Shown one piece after another: positions 33,990 to 45,092 of a stretch of DNA of 46,796 bases. This DNA is from Rhodocyclaceae bacterium (GTDB lineage Bacteria > Pseudomonadota > Gammaproteobacteria > Burkholderiales > Rhodocyclaceae), in NCBI GenBank assembly GCA_011391215.1, contig JAABQX010000012.1:1-46796 (forward strand), in the 5' to 3' direction. The position numbers were made by a program, and so were the translations under genes. Under the pieces are notes generated by a model. That model was not told the origin of the DNA, ran no database searches, and saw nothing but the letters and a program-made list of their open reading frames with translations. Each line of letters opens with the position of its first letter. The stretch's first letter is position 1.

Positions 33990-35426
33990 TCAGCCTGACA
34001 GTTTTTTCCGCAGCAGGTCATTCACCTGTTGAGGGTTGGCTTTGCCCTTGCTGGCTTTCATGATCTGACCGACGAGGGCGTTAAAGGCCTTGTCCTTGCC
34101 GGCGCGGAATTCCTCGACCGACTTTTGATTGGCGGCCAGCACCTCGTCAATGAGCGGCTCGATGGCGGATGCGTCACTGACCTGCTTGAGGCCGCGCGCC
34201 TCGATGATCGCATCGGCATCCTTGCCCTCGCCGTTCCACAGCGCCTCGAACACTTCCTTTGCCAGTTTGGACGACAGCGTGCCGTCAGCGACGCGCTGCA
34301 CCATGCCGGCGAGCAAAGGCGGCGCCAGCGGGATGGCGGCAATATCCAGCCCGTCGCGGTTCACGCGCGCCGAAACCTCGCCCATCACCCAGTTGGCACA
34401 AAGCTTGGCGTTGGCGCTGCCGGCAGCCAGCACCGTGTTTTCATAGTAGCTGGCCGTGTCGCGGGTCGCCGCCAGCGTTGCGGAATCGTAGGCCGACAAA
34501 CCATAAGCGGACTGGAAACGATGCTGCAGTGCTTGCGGCAACTCGGGCATCCCCGCTTTCACTTCTGCAATCCACTCCGGCCTGATCTCCAGTGGCAACA
34601 GGTCAGGATCGGGAAAATAGCGGTAGTCGTGCGCGTCTTCCTTGCTGCGCATTGACCGCGTCTCGCCTGTATCAGGATCGAACAGTACGGTAGCCTGCTG
34701 GATCTTGCGGCCTTCCTCGATTTCGTTGATCTGCCACTGGATCTCGTAGTCGATGGCCTGCTGCAGGAAGCGGAAGGAGTTGAGGTTCTTGATCTCTCGG
34801 CGCGTGCCGAGTGGCGCGCCGGGGCGACGCACCGAGACGTTGGCGTCGCAGCGGAACGAACCTTCCTGCATGTTGCCGTCGCAGATGCCGATCCAGGTGA
34901 CGAGCGAGTGCAGCGCCTTGGCGTAAGCAACCGCCTCGGCGGAGGAGCACATGTCGGGCTCGGTGACGATCTCCAGCAGCGGCGTGCCGGCACGGTTGAG
35001 ATCGATGCCGGTCTTGCCATGGAAATCCTCGTGCAGCGACTTGCCGGCATCCTCTTCGAGGTGGGCGCGCGTCAGATGGACAAACTTTTCGTGCTCACCC
35101 ACATGAATGGTCAATCCGCCACCCAAAACCACGGGAGTCTCGAACTGGCTGATCTGGTAACCCTTGGGTAGGTCGGGGTAGAAGTAATTTTTGCGCGCAA
35201 AGATCGAGCGCGGCGCAATCTCGGCGCCGACGGCCAGACCGAACCTGATCGCACAAACGACGGCTTCACGATTCAGGACCGGCAGCACGCCGGGCAAGGC
35301 GATATCCACGGCGCAGGCCTGGCGGTTCGGCTCGGCGCCAAAGGCTACCGACGCGCCGGAAAAGATCTTGGATTTTGTTTGCAGCTGGGCATGGGTTTCC
35401 AAGCCAATAACAACTTCCCACGTCAT
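33990..35426 (-). CDS. gatB: Asp-tRNA(Asn)/Glu-tRNA(Gln) amidotransferase subunit B
   Basis: GatB binds mischarged tRNA and activates its side chain with ATP. The 478-residue protein has [79 protein letters not shown] and [18 protein letters not shown], and the YqeY-like tail ending in [15 protein letters not shown]. The ATG at 35426 overlaps the gatA stop by 4 bp; the longer open frame is not family-like. Presence of gatCAB suggests indirect Gln- and/or Asn-tRNA synthesis. Confidence 0.97.
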   Translation of the reverse strand: MTWEVVIGLETHAQLQTKSKIFSGASVAFGAEPNRQACAVDIALPGVLPVLNREAVVCAIRFGLAVGAEIAPRSIFARKNYFYPDLPKGYQISQFETPVVLGGGLTIHVGEHEKFVHLTRAHLEEDAGKSLHEDFHGKTGIDLNRAGTPLLEIVTEPDMCSSAEAVAYAKALHSLVTWIGICDGNMQEGSFRCDANVSVRRPGAPLGTRREIKNLNSFRFLQQAIDYEIQWQINEIEEGRKIQQATVLFDPDTGETRSMRSKEDAHDYRYFPDPDLLPLEIRPEWIAEVKAGMPELPQALQHRFQSAYGLSAYDSATLAATRDTASYYENTVLAAGSANAKLCANWVMGEVSARVNRDGLDIAAIPLAPPLLAGMVQRVADGTLSSKLAKEVFEALWNGEGKDADAIIEARGLKQVSDASAIEPLIDEVLAANQKSVEEFRAGKDKAFNALVGQIMKASKGKANPQQVNDLLRKKLSG

Positions 35427-36916
35427 TTCATTGCCTCCGGCATCCGCGTGTGCCAATCCGTGGCCTGTTGATAGCGATGCGCGACATTCAGCATTCTCGC
35501 CTCGCCAAACCACGGCCCGACGATCTGCAGACCGACGGGCAGATCGCGATCGAAACCGCAGGGAATCGACATGCCAGGCAGTCCGGCGAGGTTCACCGCG
35601 ATGGTGTAAATGTCGGACAGATACATCTGCACCGGGTCGGCACTCTTCTCGCCGAAGCGAAAAGCTACTGATGGTGCCGTCGGCCCCATGATGACGTCGC
35701 AGGATTTGAAAGCTACCTGAAAATCGGCGGCGATGAGACGGCGAATCTTCTGCGCCTTGAGGTAATAGGCGTCGTAGTAGCCGTGCGAGAGCACGTAGGT
35801 GCCGATGAGGATGCGGCGCTTCACCTCGTCACCGAAACCTTGTGCGCGACTCTTGGCGTACATGTCATTGAGATCGGTGTAGTCAGGGGCACGATGGCCG
35901 TAACGCACCCCGTCGAAACGACTCAGATTGGAACTTGCCTCGGCCGGTGCGATGACGTAATAGGCCGGTACCGACAGGCTGGAATTCGGCAGGTCAATGT
36001 CCACGGTGGTCGCGCCGAGCTTGCGGTATTCCGCCAGCGCCACCTCGACGGCGACACGCACGCCGTCATCCATGCCGGCGCCGAAGAACTCACGCGGCAG
36101 ACCGATGCGTAGTCCATCGAGTGGCTTGTCCAGATCACGGGCATAGTCCTCGGCCGGGCGCTCCAGCGAGGTCGAGTCGCGCGGATCGAAGCCGGCCATG
36201 GCATTCAGCAGCAAGGCACAGTCCTCGGCAGACTTGGCCATCGGCCCACCCTGATCGAGCGAGGAAGCAAAAGCGATCATGCCGTAGCGCGACACCACGC
36301 CGTAAGTCGGCTTGAGACCGGTGAGGCCGCACAATGCGGCCGGCTGGCGAATCGAGCCACCGGTATCGGTCCCCGTCGCGGCCGGCGCGAGGCGCGCCGC
36401 AATCGCTGCCGCCGAACCGCCCGAGGAACCGCCGGGCACGCAGCCGGTATCCCAGGGGTTCTTCACCGGGCCGAAAAACGAGCTTTCGTTCGACGAGCCC
36501 ATGGCGAACTCGTCCATGTTGCACTTGCCGAGCATGACCATGCCGGCGGCGTTCAGTTGATCGACGACGTGCGCGCTATAGGGCGCGATGAAGTTCGCCA
36601 GCATCTTCGAGCCGCAGGTCGTGCGCCAGCCATCGGCGCAAAAAATATCCTTGTGCGCCAATGGGATGCCGCAAAGCGGCGACAACTCTGCCGTACCCGC
36701 TGCGGGGCATTTCATCCCGCCAGCACCGATTTTTGCGTCTGCTGCTTGAGCTGCTGCCAACGTCTTGTCGCGGTCGACGGTGACAAAGGCATTCAGCGTC
36801 GGATTGTGCTGCTCAATACGATCGAGGAACAGCGTCGTCAGCTCGACGCTGGAAATCTTTTTTTGCGCCAGCGCGGAGGACAGCTCCTTGAGGCTGGCCT
36901 GGATCAAATCGGTCAT
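35423..36916 (-). CDS. gatA: Asp-tRNA(Asn)/Glu-tRNA(Gln) amidotransferase subunit A
   Basis: GatA releases ammonia from glutamine for the amidation. The 497-residue amidase-signature protein has the catalytic Lys in [14 protein letters not shown], the Ser-cis-Ser block [44 protein letters not shown], and the C-terminal [12 protein letters not shown]. Residues about 61-78 (starting [13 protein letters not shown]) form an extra loop compared with the usual short junction before [11 protein letters not shown]; it coincides with a degenerate repeat copy. It overlaps gatC and gatB by 4 bp each. Confidence 0.96.
   Translation of the reverse strand: MTDLIQASLKELSSALAQKKISSVELTTLFLDRIEQHNPTLNAFVTVDRDKTLAAAQAADAKIGAGGMKCPAAGTAELSPLCGIPLAHKDIFCADGWRTTCGSKMLANFIAPYSAHVVDQLNAAGMVMLGKCNMDEFAMGSSNESSFFGPVKNPWDTGCVPGGSSGGSAAAIAARLAPAATGTDTGGSIRQPAALCGLTGLKPTYGVVSRYGMIAFASSLDQGGPMAKSAEDCALLLNAMAGFDPRDSTSLERPAEDYARDLDKPLDGLRIGLPREFFGAGMDDGVRVAVEVALAEYRKLGATTVDIDLPNSSLSVPAYYVIAPAEASSNLSRFDGVRYGHRAPDYTDLNDMYAKSRAQGFGDEVKRRILIGTYVLSHGYYDAYYLKAQKIRRLIAADFQVAFKSCDVIMGPTAPSVAFRFGEKSADPVQMYLSDIYTIAVNLAGLPGMSIPCGFDRDLPVGLQIVGPWFGEARMLNVAHRYQQATDWHTRMPEAMK
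36711..36734 (+). repeat. 24-bp dispersed repeat, copy 12 (degenerate, inside gatA)
   Basis: Five mismatches, the weakest copy. It is antisense in gatA and read as KIGAGGM in a loop that appears longer than in other GatA proteins, which supports an old insertion. Confidence 0.55.
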
Positions 36917-37200
36917 TCGATCACCTTTGGAACGAGGTACAAGCCGGCTTCGGTTTCCGGCGCGATGGCCTGAAAGGCCGCCCGGTGGTCGGATTCGGTG
37001 ACCGCATCCGGGCGCAGGCGCTGCACCACATCGACGGCGTGGGCCAGCGGGGCGATGCCATCGGTGTTGACCGCCTGCAATTGTTCGACGAAGGAAAGAA
37101 TGCCATTGAGCTGGTCGCGGGTGCGTTCGGCTTCGGCGGGAGAGATTTCAATGCGGGCCAGGCGCGCGATGCGGCTGACGTCGTCCAGGCTCAAGGACAT
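36913..37200 (-). CDS. gatC: Asp-tRNA(Asn)/Glu-tRNA(Gln) amidotransferase subunit C
   Basis: The 95-residue GatC stabilises the GatA-GatB pair. It has [59 protein letters not shown] and the closing [15 protein letters not shown], all typical. It is the first gene of gatCAB, divergent from mreB across 148 bp that must hold both promoters. Confidence 0.96.
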   Translation of the reverse strand: MSLSLDDVSRIARLARIEISPAEAERTRDQLNGILSFVEQLQAVNTDGIAPLAHAVDVVQRLRPDAVTESDHRAAFQAIAPETEAGLYLVPKVIE

Positions 37201-37278
37201 GGTTTGAAAGTAAGTTTTTCAGGAATGGGAGGGTAAATGGGACTTATGGCAGGCTTAATTCGCGAGGCGCGATAGGGT

Positions 37279-37284
37279 ATCATA
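37279..37284 (+). promoter_or_regulatory. Possible -10 element of the mreB promoter
   Basis: TATCAT lies 65 bp upstream of the mreB ATG, with only a weak TTAATT about 18 bp before it. If used, the transcript would start near 37291 and run straight into the hairpin at 37298-37338. Confidence 0.3.
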
Positions 37285-37285
37285 G

Positions 37286-38392
<1,107 letters not shown>

Positions 38393-38503
38393 ATCCTGCC
38401 CCGGTAAGCTTCGCAGAAGTGCGATTGGCATGAACAGCAGCGTGACGCTGGCGATGCTAATGCCCGAGTTGCTGCGCATGCCGGGGGGAGTAATGCAGCC
38501 TTG

Positions 38504-39421
38504 ATGTCCATCGATGGCCACACGCCACCACCCTTCTTCAAGCGAGGACCAGCCCCGCTCGCCCGGCTGGTGTTCTTCCTCACGCTGGCGCTTTTGCTGC
38601 TGGTCGCCGATCTGCGTCTTCACATGCTCGAACCGGCGCGCATGGCGGTGGCGACGGTTCTCTGGCCCCTGCAAAAAGCCGTCATGCTGCCGGTTGAAAG
38701 TGCCGGCGAGGCCGGCAACTACTTCACCAACCTGGCCAGCCTGCAACAGGAAAACACCGAGTTGCGCCAGCGCCTGCTGGCGCAAGCCAACCTGCTTCTG
38801 CGCCAGGCCCACCTCGACGAAGAAAACCGTCGCCTGCGCGCCTTGCTCGAAATGCAGGAAAGGCTTGATGTCTCCGCTAGCGTTGCCGAAATTCTTTATA
38901 CCGCGCGCGACCCGTTTGTGCGGCGCATCATCATCGGGCGCGGGCTGACGCATGAAGTGGCCGAAGGCCAGGCTGTCATCGACGATCTGGGCGTCATTGG
39001 ACAAGTCACCCGCGTTTTCCCGCTGACCAGTGAAGTGACGCTGCTGACCGACAAAAACCAGTCGATTCCGGTACAGGTGCAACGCAACGGCCTGCGTGCC
39101 GTGCTGGCCGGCGCCGGCAGTGGCGCAATGGAACTGAAGTTTCTGCCGGCCAATGCCGACGTCCAGCCGGACGACATTCTGGTCACCTCCGGCCTCGACG
39201 GCATTTACCTGGCGGGCCTGCCGGTGGCGAAGGTCTCTTCGATCGACCGCGACAACTCCTTCTCCTTTGCCCGCATCGAATGCACCCCGCTGGCCGGCGT
39301 CGAGCGCCATGGCCAGGTAATGCTGCTCGGCAAGCGCAAAGCCCCGCCGATACCCGATGAGCCCACAGAAATCGCTAAAAAATCGGCCAAGGGCCGCAAG
39401 ATCGCTAACCGACCAAAATGA
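38504..39421 (+). CDS. mreC: Rod shape-determining protein MreC
   Basis: A 305-residue bitopic protein with a membrane anchor (about 22-40), a coiled coil (about 75-115, with QQENTELRQRLL and EENRRLRALL) and the MreC beta domains (RDPFVRRIIIGRG, DDLGVIGQV, VLAGAG, DILVTSGLDGIYLAGLPVAKV). The Lys-rich C-terminal tail is variable. The ATG at 38504 directly follows a TTG; GGGGGGAG at 38483-38490 is the likely ribosome-binding site. The 111 bp after mreB hold no other recognisable element. It overlaps mreD by 4 bp. Confidence 0.95.
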   Translation: MSIDGHTPPPFFKRGPAPLARLVFFLTLALLLLVADLRLHMLEPARMAVATVLWPLQKAVMLPVESAGEAGNYFTNLASLQQENTELRQRLLAQANLLLRQAHLDEENRRLRALLEMQERLDVSASVAEILYTARDPFVRRIIIGRGLTHEVAEGQAVIDDLGVIGQVTRVFPLTSEVTLLTDKNQSIPVQVQRNGLRAVLAGAGSGAMELKFLPANADVQPDDILVTSGLDGIYLAGLPVAKVSSIDRDNSFSFARIECTPLAGVERHGQVMLLGKRKAPPIPDEPTEIAKKSAKGRKIANRPK

Positions 39422-39942
39422 TCCAGCCCATCCATTCCTCGCGTCGTATCCTGCTGCCGGCCCGCAGCTGGTTTATTTACTTTTCGCTGGCCGTGGCATT
39501 GACATTGAACCTGATCCCCTTCGGGCGGCTGCCAGGCATACCGGACTGGCTGGCATTGACGCTGGCCTTCTGGTGCATCCATCAGCCGCTCAAGGTCGGC
39601 ATGGGCGCCGGCTTCTTTTTCGGCGTGGTGATGGATGTCGCCAACGGCAGCGTAATGGGCCAGCATGCGCTCGCCTATGTGCTGCTGGCCTTCGCCGCTG
39701 GCGGCCTGTCGCGCCGCATCCTGTGGTTTCCTCTCGGCCAGCAGGCCTTGCAGATCTGGCCGATGCTGCTTAGCGTCCAGGTAGTGATGGTGCTGGTACG
39801 CATGATCACCGGTGCAGAATTTCCGGGCGTGCTGTATTTTCTTTCGAGCTTTGTCGCCGTCCTGCTCTGGCATCCGCTCAACTATGTACTGCTGCTGCCG
39901 CAGTACCGGCCGGCGGAGCGGGATGACAATCGCCCCATTTAA
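39418..39942 (+). CDS. mreD: Rod shape-determining protein MreD
   Basis: A 174-residue inner-membrane protein with about five or six helices, matching MreD in length and position. Conserved features include PDWLALTLAFWCIHQPLKVGMGAGFFFGVVMDVANGSVMGQHALAYVL. It overlaps mreC (ATGA) and precedes mrdA by 27 bp. Confidence 0.93.
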   Translation: MIQPIHSSRRILLPARSWFIYFSLAVALTLNLIPFGRLPGIPDWLALTLAFWCIHQPLKVGMGAGFFFGVVMDVANGSVMGQHALAYVLLAFAAGGLSRRILWFPLGQQALQIWPMLLSVQVVMVLVRMITGAEFPGVLYFLSSFVAVLLWHPLNYVLLLPQYRPAERDDNRPI

Positions 39943-39969
39943 AAGCCGCGATCGATAACGTGAGCTAGC

Positions 39970-41919
39970 GTGGAATTTAACAACCCACAGGAAGGCCTGG
40001 ATCAATTCCGTAGCCGCATCACGATTGCCGGCGGCTTCGTCCTGCTCTGCTTCACCCTGCTGTTCGGTCGCTTCGTTTGGTTACAAGTCATCAAGCATGA
40101 TTACTACCAAACCCGCGCCGAGGAAAACCGTATTTCCCTGGTGCCGATCACGCCCAACCGCGGCCTGATTACCGACCGCAATGGCGTGGTGCTGGCGCGC
40201 AACTACTCCGCCTATACCCTGGAAATCACTCCCACGCAGGTGGCCGACATCGAAGCTACCATTGATGGGCTGGCCGAGTTCATTGACATCAGCGCCAAGG
40301 ATCGCAAGCGCTTCAAGAAGCTAATGGACGAAACCAAGCGCCTTGAATCGCTGCCGATCCGCACGCGTCTGACCGATCAGGAAGTAGCCAAATTTATCGC
40401 GCGGCGTTTCCGCTTTCCCGGCGTCGACATCAAGGCGCGACTATTCCGCCAATATCCGCGCGGCGCCTTCGCTTCACATATCCTCGGCTATATCGGCCGC
40501 GTCACCGAGCGCGACCAGGGCCGTATCGAGGAAAAGGAAGCCGAAGCGAACTACCGGGGCACCGATCACTTCGGCAAGACCGGTCTCGAGCAGCGTTACG
40601 AATTCGACTTGCATGGCATCACGGGTTTTGAGCAAGTGGAGGTCGACGCCGGCGGCCATCCGGTACGCACGCTGGCGCGTACCGCACCCATTCCAGGCAA
40701 CAACCTGACCCTGTCGATCGACGCGAAACTCCAGGAAATCGCCGAGCAGGCCTTCGGCGAGCGCCGGGGCGCCATGGTGGCGATCGAACCCGCTACCGGC
40801 GGCATTCTCGCCATGGTGTCGGTACCCAATTACGACCCCAATCAGTTCGTCGATGGCATCACCACCGCAGACTGGGAAGTACTCAATACCTCCGCCGACA
40901 AACCGATGGTCAATCGGGCGCTCAACGGCGCTTACCCGCCCGGCTCGACCTTCAAGCCTTTCATGGCGCTCGGCGCCCTGACCCTGGGCAAGCGCACGCC
41001 AACACAAGCCATCTCCGATCCGGGCTTCTACAACTTTGGCGGCCACCACTTCCGCGACGACAAGAAGGGGGGCCACGGCAGCGTGGATATGTACAAATCC
41101 ATCGTCGTGTCGTGCGACACCTATTACTACATGCTCGCCAACGACATGGGGATCGACAACATTTCCAGCTTCATGGGACAGCTGGGTTTTGGCAGCCGCA
41201 CCGGCATCGATATCGAAGGCGAATCCGAAGGCGTGCTGCCCTCGCAGGCATGGAAGAAAAAGCGTTTCCGCAAACCCGAACAACAGAAGTGGTATGCCGG
41301 CGAAACCATCTCCATCGGCATCGGCCAAGGCTACAACGCCTACACACCGATCCAGCTGGCGCAGGCCACGGCGACGCTGGCCAATAACGGCGTGATGTTC
41401 CGGCCGCACTTGGTCAAATACATCACCAATGCCAAAACGGGGGAGAAAACCCCGATCGAGCCGCAGCCACTGAAAACACTGGCGCTCAAACAGGAACACA
41501 TCGATTTCATCAAAAATGCGATGGTCGGCGTGAACAAGGAGGGTACCGGTGCGCGCGCCTTCAAGGATGCAGGTTATGTCGCCGGCGGCAAAACCGGAAC
41601 GGCACAGGTGTTCTCGTACAAGGGTGCCGAGCACAAGACGGAGCGCATGGCGGCTCACCTGCGCGATCACGGCTTGTTCATCGCCTTCGCTCCGGCCGAC
41701 AAGCCGACCATTGCCCTGGCGATACTGGTTGAGAATGGCGGCTTCGGCGCCCAGGCCGCCGCGCCGATCGCGCGGCAGGTGCTCGACTACTACCTGCTCG
41801 GCAAGTTGCCCAAAGGCGCCGCACCAACGGATGAGGCGGCGAAAGAAGCGGATGAAGACATCAACGACGTTAGCGACAATAGCAACGTGAAGGATGTAAA
41901 GAAAGGGCCCGGAGAATGA
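39970..41919 (+). CDS. mrdA: Penicillin-binding protein 2 (elongasome transpeptidase)
   Basis: PBP2 crosslinks lateral-wall peptidoglycan with RodA. The 649-residue protein has one N-terminal anchor (about 17-38), the pedestal domain (PNRGLITDRNGVVLARN, GYIGRV), and the transpeptidase motifs S326-T-F-K in PPGSTFKP, SCD in VVSCDTYYYML, and K541-T-G-T. The start codon is GTG at 39970 (MEFNNPQEG). A charged, low-complexity tail of about 35 residues is likely disordered. rodA overlaps by 4 bp. Confidence 0.97.
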   Translation: MEFNNPQEGLDQFRSRITIAGGFVLLCFTLLFGRFVWLQVIKHDYYQTRAEENRISLVPITPNRGLITDRNGVVLARNYSAYTLEITPTQVADIEATIDGLAEFIDISAKDRKRFKKLMDETKRLESLPIRTRLTDQEVAKFIARRFRFPGVDIKARLFRQYPRGAFASHILGYIGRVTERDQGRIEEKEAEANYRGTDHFGKTGLEQRYEFDLHGITGFEQVEVDAGGHPVRTLARTAPIPGNNLTLSIDAKLQEIAEQAFGERRGAMVAIEPATGGILAMVSVPNYDPNQFVDGITTADWEVLNTSADKPMVNRALNGAYPPGSTFKPFMALGALTLGKRTPTQAISDPGFYNFGGHHFRDDKKGGHGSVDMYKSIVVSCDTYYYMLANDMGIDNISSFMGQLGFGSRTGIDIEGESEGVLPSQAWKKKRFRKPEQQKWYAGETISIGIGQGYNAYTPIQLAQATATLANNGVMFRPHLVKYITNAKTGEKTPIEPQPLKTLALKQEHIDFIKNAMVGVNKEGTGARAFKDAGYVAGGKTGTAQVFSYKGAEHKTERMAAHLRDHGLFIAFAPADKPTIALAILVENGGFGAQAAAPIARQVLDYYLLGKLPKGAAPTDEAAKEADEDINDVSDNSNVKDVKKGPGE

Positions 41920-43001
41920 TCCGCAACCTCTGGCTCAAACTCATCGCCCCGATCGACGGCCCGCTGATGGGTTTTACCGCGCTGCTGCTGCTGGTCGCCC
42001 TGTTCACCATGGCCAGCGCCTCGCCCGAACGCATGTCGACACAACTCGTCAATCTGGGCGTCGCGTTGGTGGTGATGCGCGTCGTCGCCCAGATTCCGCC
42101 GCAACGCCTGATGCGCCTGGCGCTGCCGACCTATCTGATCGGAATATTGCTGCTGGTCGCCGTCGCCCTGTTCGGCGACATTTCGAAAGGCGCACGGCGC
42201 TGGCTCAATCTCGGCTTCATGCGCATCCAGCCCTCCGAGCTGATGAAAATCGCCATGCCCCTGATGCTCGCCTGGTACTTCCAGAAGCATGAAGCCATGC
42301 TGCGCCTGCGCGACTATGCCGTGGCGACCTTGCTGCTGCTCCTACCCGTGGCATTGATCGTCAAGCAGCCCGATCTGGGTACTTCAGTGCTGGTACTGGC
42401 TGCCGGCTTTTTCGTGATCTTTCTCGCCGGGTTGCCCTGGAAAATCATTCTCGGGTTGATCGCCGCCGCCGCCGGCTCTGCGCCTTTCGCCTGGAATCTG
42501 CTGCACGACTACCAGCGCCAGCGCATCCTGACGCTGCTCGATCCGGAAAAAGATCCGCTTGGCAAGGGCTTCCACATCATCCAGTCGACCATCGCCATCG
42601 GCTCCGGTGGCATGCTCGGCAAGGGCTGGGGACAAGGCACGCAGGCGCAGCTCGAGTTCATCCCCGAACGTCATACCGATTTCATCTTCGCGGTGTATTC
42701 GGAAGAAATGGGGCTGCTGGGCAACTTCGTGCTGCTGGTGCTCTACGCGTTGCTGATCGGCCGGGGCATCATGATTTCTGCCAATGCCGCGACCTTGTTC
42801 ACGCGCCTGCTCGCCGGCGCCATCACGCTGATTTTTTTCACCTACGCCTTCGTCAACATGGGCATGGTTTCAGGAATTTTGCCGGTCGTGGGCGTGCCGC
42901 TACCTTTCATCAGCTACGGTGGTACCGCACTGGTAACGCTCTGTCTGGGCATCGGCATTCTCATGTCAATTAGCAAGAATCGCATGCTGGTGCAGAAATG
43001 A
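41916..43001 (+). CDS. mrdB: Peptidoglycan glycosyltransferase RodA
   Basis: A 361-residue SEDS-family polymerase with about ten membrane helices, working with PBP2. It has GARRWLNLGFMRIQPSELMKIAMPLMLAWYF, KQPDLGTSVLVLAAGFFVIFLAG, the PEKDPLGKGFHIIQSTIAIGSGGMLGKGWGQGTQ loop, ERHTDFIFAVYSEEMGLLG with the catalytic-region acid, and PLPFISYGGTALV. It overlaps mrdA and rlpA by 4 bp each. Confidence 0.97.
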   Translation: MIRNLWLKLIAPIDGPLMGFTALLLLVALFTMASASPERMSTQLVNLGVALVVMRVVAQIPPQRLMRLALPTYLIGILLLVAVALFGDISKGARRWLNLGFMRIQPSELMKIAMPLMLAWYFQKHEAMLRLRDYAVATLLLLLPVALIVKQPDLGTSVLVLAAGFFVIFLAGLPWKIILGLIAAAAGSAPFAWNLLHDYQRQRILTLLDPEKDPLGKGFHIIQSTIAIGSGGMLGKGWGQGTQAQLEFIPERHTDFIFAVYSEEMGLLGNFVLLVLYALLIGRGIMISANAATLFTRLLAGAITLIFFTYAFVNMGMVSGILPVVGVPLPFISYGGTALVTLCLGIGILMSISKNRMLVQK

Positions 43002-43912
43002 GAATTTACGTTGTTCTCCTGACGCTGCTACTGGCTGCCTGCGGCGGCCAGCCGCCGCAACGCGCAAGCGATGGCGCCGTCCCGCCAGCGCCGAGTATTG
43101 AAAAAAAGCCGTTCACATCGTCCAAACGCGGTGGCGGTTTCTATCTCGACGACGGCCCGCTCGACGCTTCGGTCGATCTCGCCGCTGTCCCCGACGCTGT
43201 GCCGCGCGCCGAACCGCTGCACCGCTTCGCCAACCGCCCCTATTCCGTGCTGGGTCGCGACTACACCCCGCTGCAAACAGCGCCGGTCTTCCGCCAGCAG
43301 GGTGTAGCCAGTTGGTATGGCCGGCGTTACCACGGTCAGAAAACCTCGAGTGGCGAGCCCTATGATATGTTCGGCATGACCGCCGCGCACCCGACCCTGC
43401 CGATTCCGTCCTACGTGCGCGTAAGCCGTCCAGAAAACGGCAAGTCGGTCGTGGTGCGCGTCAATGATCGCGGGCCTTTCCTGCACAGCCGGGTCATCGA
43501 CCTTTCCTACACGGCGGCCTGGAAGCTCGGCATCGTCGAGAACGGCAGCGGCTCAGTGGTCGTCGAGAGCGTGCTGCCCGGGGAGCGGGCCCCTGCCGTC
43601 GCGATTGCCTCGACATCCACTGAATCCCCACCACAGACAGTTACCGATAACAAGCCGGCGGTCCTCAGCGACATTCAGGAAAAGACTGGCCACTACCTGC
43701 AACTCGGCGCTTTCAGCAGTCGCGACAACGCCGAGTCGCTGAAGGCCAAGCTCTATCGCGACCTTGGCGATCTCGGCGACAAGCTGGTGGTTCGCAGCGC
43801 CGGTAACCTCCACCGTCTGCAACTCGGTCCCTGGGTCGATGCCAGCGAAGCACGGCGTATTGCCGAGCAGCTCAAGGTCGCCTTCGAGTTGCCGACCATG
43901 CTGGTCAAGTAA
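42998..43912 (+). CDS. rlpA: RlpA-like lytic transglycosylase lipoprotein with SPOR domain
   Basis: A 304-residue lipoprotein with lipobox LLAAC, a double-psi beta-barrel RlpA domain (GVASWYGRRYHGQKTSSGEPYDMFGMTAAHPTLPIPSYVRV, VRVNDRGPFLHSRVIDLSYTAA) and a C-terminal SPOR domain (YLQLGAFSSRDNAESL to the end) that binds denuded glycan at the septum. Enzymes of this type cleave glycan strands lacking stem peptides. A repeat copy encodes AVPPAPS at residues 27-33, directly after the lipoprotein anchor in the spacer. Confidence 0.94.
   Translation: MRIYVVLLTLLLAACGGQPPQRASDGAVPPAPSIEKKPFTSSKRGGGFYLDDGPLDASVDLAAVPDAVPRAEPLHRFANRPYSVLGRDYTPLQTAPVFRQQGVASWYGRRYHGQKTSSGEPYDMFGMTAAHPTLPIPSYVRVSRPENGKSVVVRVNDRGPFLHSRVIDLSYTAAWKLGIVENGSGSVVVESVLPGERAPAVAIASTSTESPPQTVTDNKPAVLSDIQEKTGHYLQLGAFSSRDNAESLKAKLYRDLGDLGDKLVVRSAGNLHRLQLGPWVDASEARRIAEQLKVAFELPTMLVK
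43076..43099 (+). repeat. 24-bp dispersed repeat, copy 13 (inside rlpA)
   Basis: Two mismatches, both in the 3' ACTTTT part. Sense orientation in rlpA, encoding AVPPAPS in the flexible segment just after the lipidated Cys. Confidence 0.85.
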
Positions 43913-43922
43913 TACGCCACTG

Positions 43923-43928
43923 TATAAT
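43923..43928 (+). promoter_or_regulatory. Possible -10 element upstream of dacC
   Basis: TATAAT matches the sigma-70 consensus exactly, is preceded by TG, and lies 33 bp before the dacC ATG, just past the rlpA stop. No good -35 hexamer is seen. It would give dacC its own transcript inside the operon. Confidence 0.4.
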
Positions 43929-43961
43929 TTTCGCCATCCCTCTCCCCTTTCCGGACACCCC

Positions 43962-45092
43962 ATGCCAATTCTGCCTTTACTGCTGGCGCTGTTGAGCCTT
44001 TTCTCCACCGTCACGCTTGCCAACGAACCTCCGCCCGCACTGGCGGCACGCGCCTGGATTCTCATCGACCACACGACCGGGCAGGTTCTGGCCGCACAGA
44101 ATCCCGACCAGAAGGTCGAGCCCGCCTCGCTCACCAAGATCATGACGTCGTATATCACCTACGTCGCCCTGCGTGACGGCAAGCTGAAGCGCGACCAGGT
44201 GGTGCCGGTCTCGGAAAAAGCCTGGAAGGCGGTCGGCTCGCGCATGTTCATCGATCTGAAAGTGCCGGTGACGGTCGATGAGTTACTGAAGGGCATGGTC
44301 ATCCAGTCGGGCAACGATGCCAGCGTCGCGCTCGCCGAAGCGATCGCCGGTACTGAAGACGCCTTCGTCAACCTGATGAACGCCGAAGCGAAACGTCTCG
44401 GCCTCGCCAACACCCATTACGTCAACGCCACCGGCATGCCCGATCCGGCGCACATGACCACGGCCAGCGACCTGGCGCGTCTGACCACCGCATTGATCCG
44501 CGACTTCTCGGAAGACTACAAGCTCTATGCCGTCAAGGACTACACCTACAACAAGATCAAGCAGCCCAACCGCAACCGGTTGCTGTGGCTGGACAACACC
44601 ATCGACGGCGTCAAGACCGGACATACGGAATCGGCGGGCTACTGCCTGATCGCCTCGCGCAATGACGGCGTGCGTCGCCTCACTGCCGTAGTGCTCGGCA
44701 CCGCCTCCGACCAGGCACGCGTGCAGGAAACGCTGGCGCTGCTGCATTACGGCTATCGCGCCTACGATGCCGTGAAGCTTTACGACAAGGGCCAGACGCT
44801 GTCGCAACTCAAGATATTCAAGGGCACCCAGTCGACCGTCGGCGCGGGATTCACCGAGAACTTCGTCCTCTCCCTACCGAAGGGCGCCAGCAGCGGCGAC
44901 CATCTCAAGGTCGAGGTTGCCAGCCGCCAGCCGCTCATCGCGCCGGTGCAAAAGGGCGACACCATCGCCACGCTGCGCCTGTCGGTCGATGGGCAGCTGT
45001 ATGGTGAATATCCGCTGATGGCGCTTGCCGACGTTCCTGTCGCGGGAATCATCGGCCGTGCGTGGGATTCGCTCAAGCTCTACCTCCAATGA
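43962..45092 (+). CDS. dacC: D-alanyl-D-alanine carboxypeptidase (PBP5/6 type)
   Basis: It removes the terminal D-Ala of the stem peptide. The 376-residue protein has a signal peptide (1-20, ending VTLA), S56-L-T-K, the SGN motif at 116-118 and K218-T-G, all in the right order, followed by the PBP5 C-terminal domain and an amphipathic anchor helix at the end (IIGRAWDSLKLYLQ). The ATG at 43962 is chosen on signal-peptide grounds; upstream open frame lies in rlpA. It overlaps dat by 4 bp. Whether it is the dacA or dacC orthologue cannot be decided. Confidence 0.95.
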   Translation: MPILPLLLALLSLFSTVTLANEPPPALAARAWILIDHTTGQVLAAQNPDQKVEPASLTKIMTSYITYVALRDGKLKRDQVVPVSEKAWKAVGSRMFIDLKVPVTVDELLKGMVIQSGNDASVALAEAIAGTEDAFVNLMNAEAKRLGLANTHYVNATGMPDPAHMTTASDLARLTTALIRDFSEDYKLYAVKDYTYNKIKQPNRNRLLWLDNTIDGVKTGHTESAGYCLIASRNDGVRRLTAVVLGTASDQARVQETLALLHYGYRAYDAVKLYDKGQTLSQLKIFKGTQSTVGAGFTENFVLSLPKGASSGDHLKVEVASRQPLIAPVQKGDTIATLRLSVDGQLYGEYPLMALADVPVAGIIGRAWDSLKLYLQ

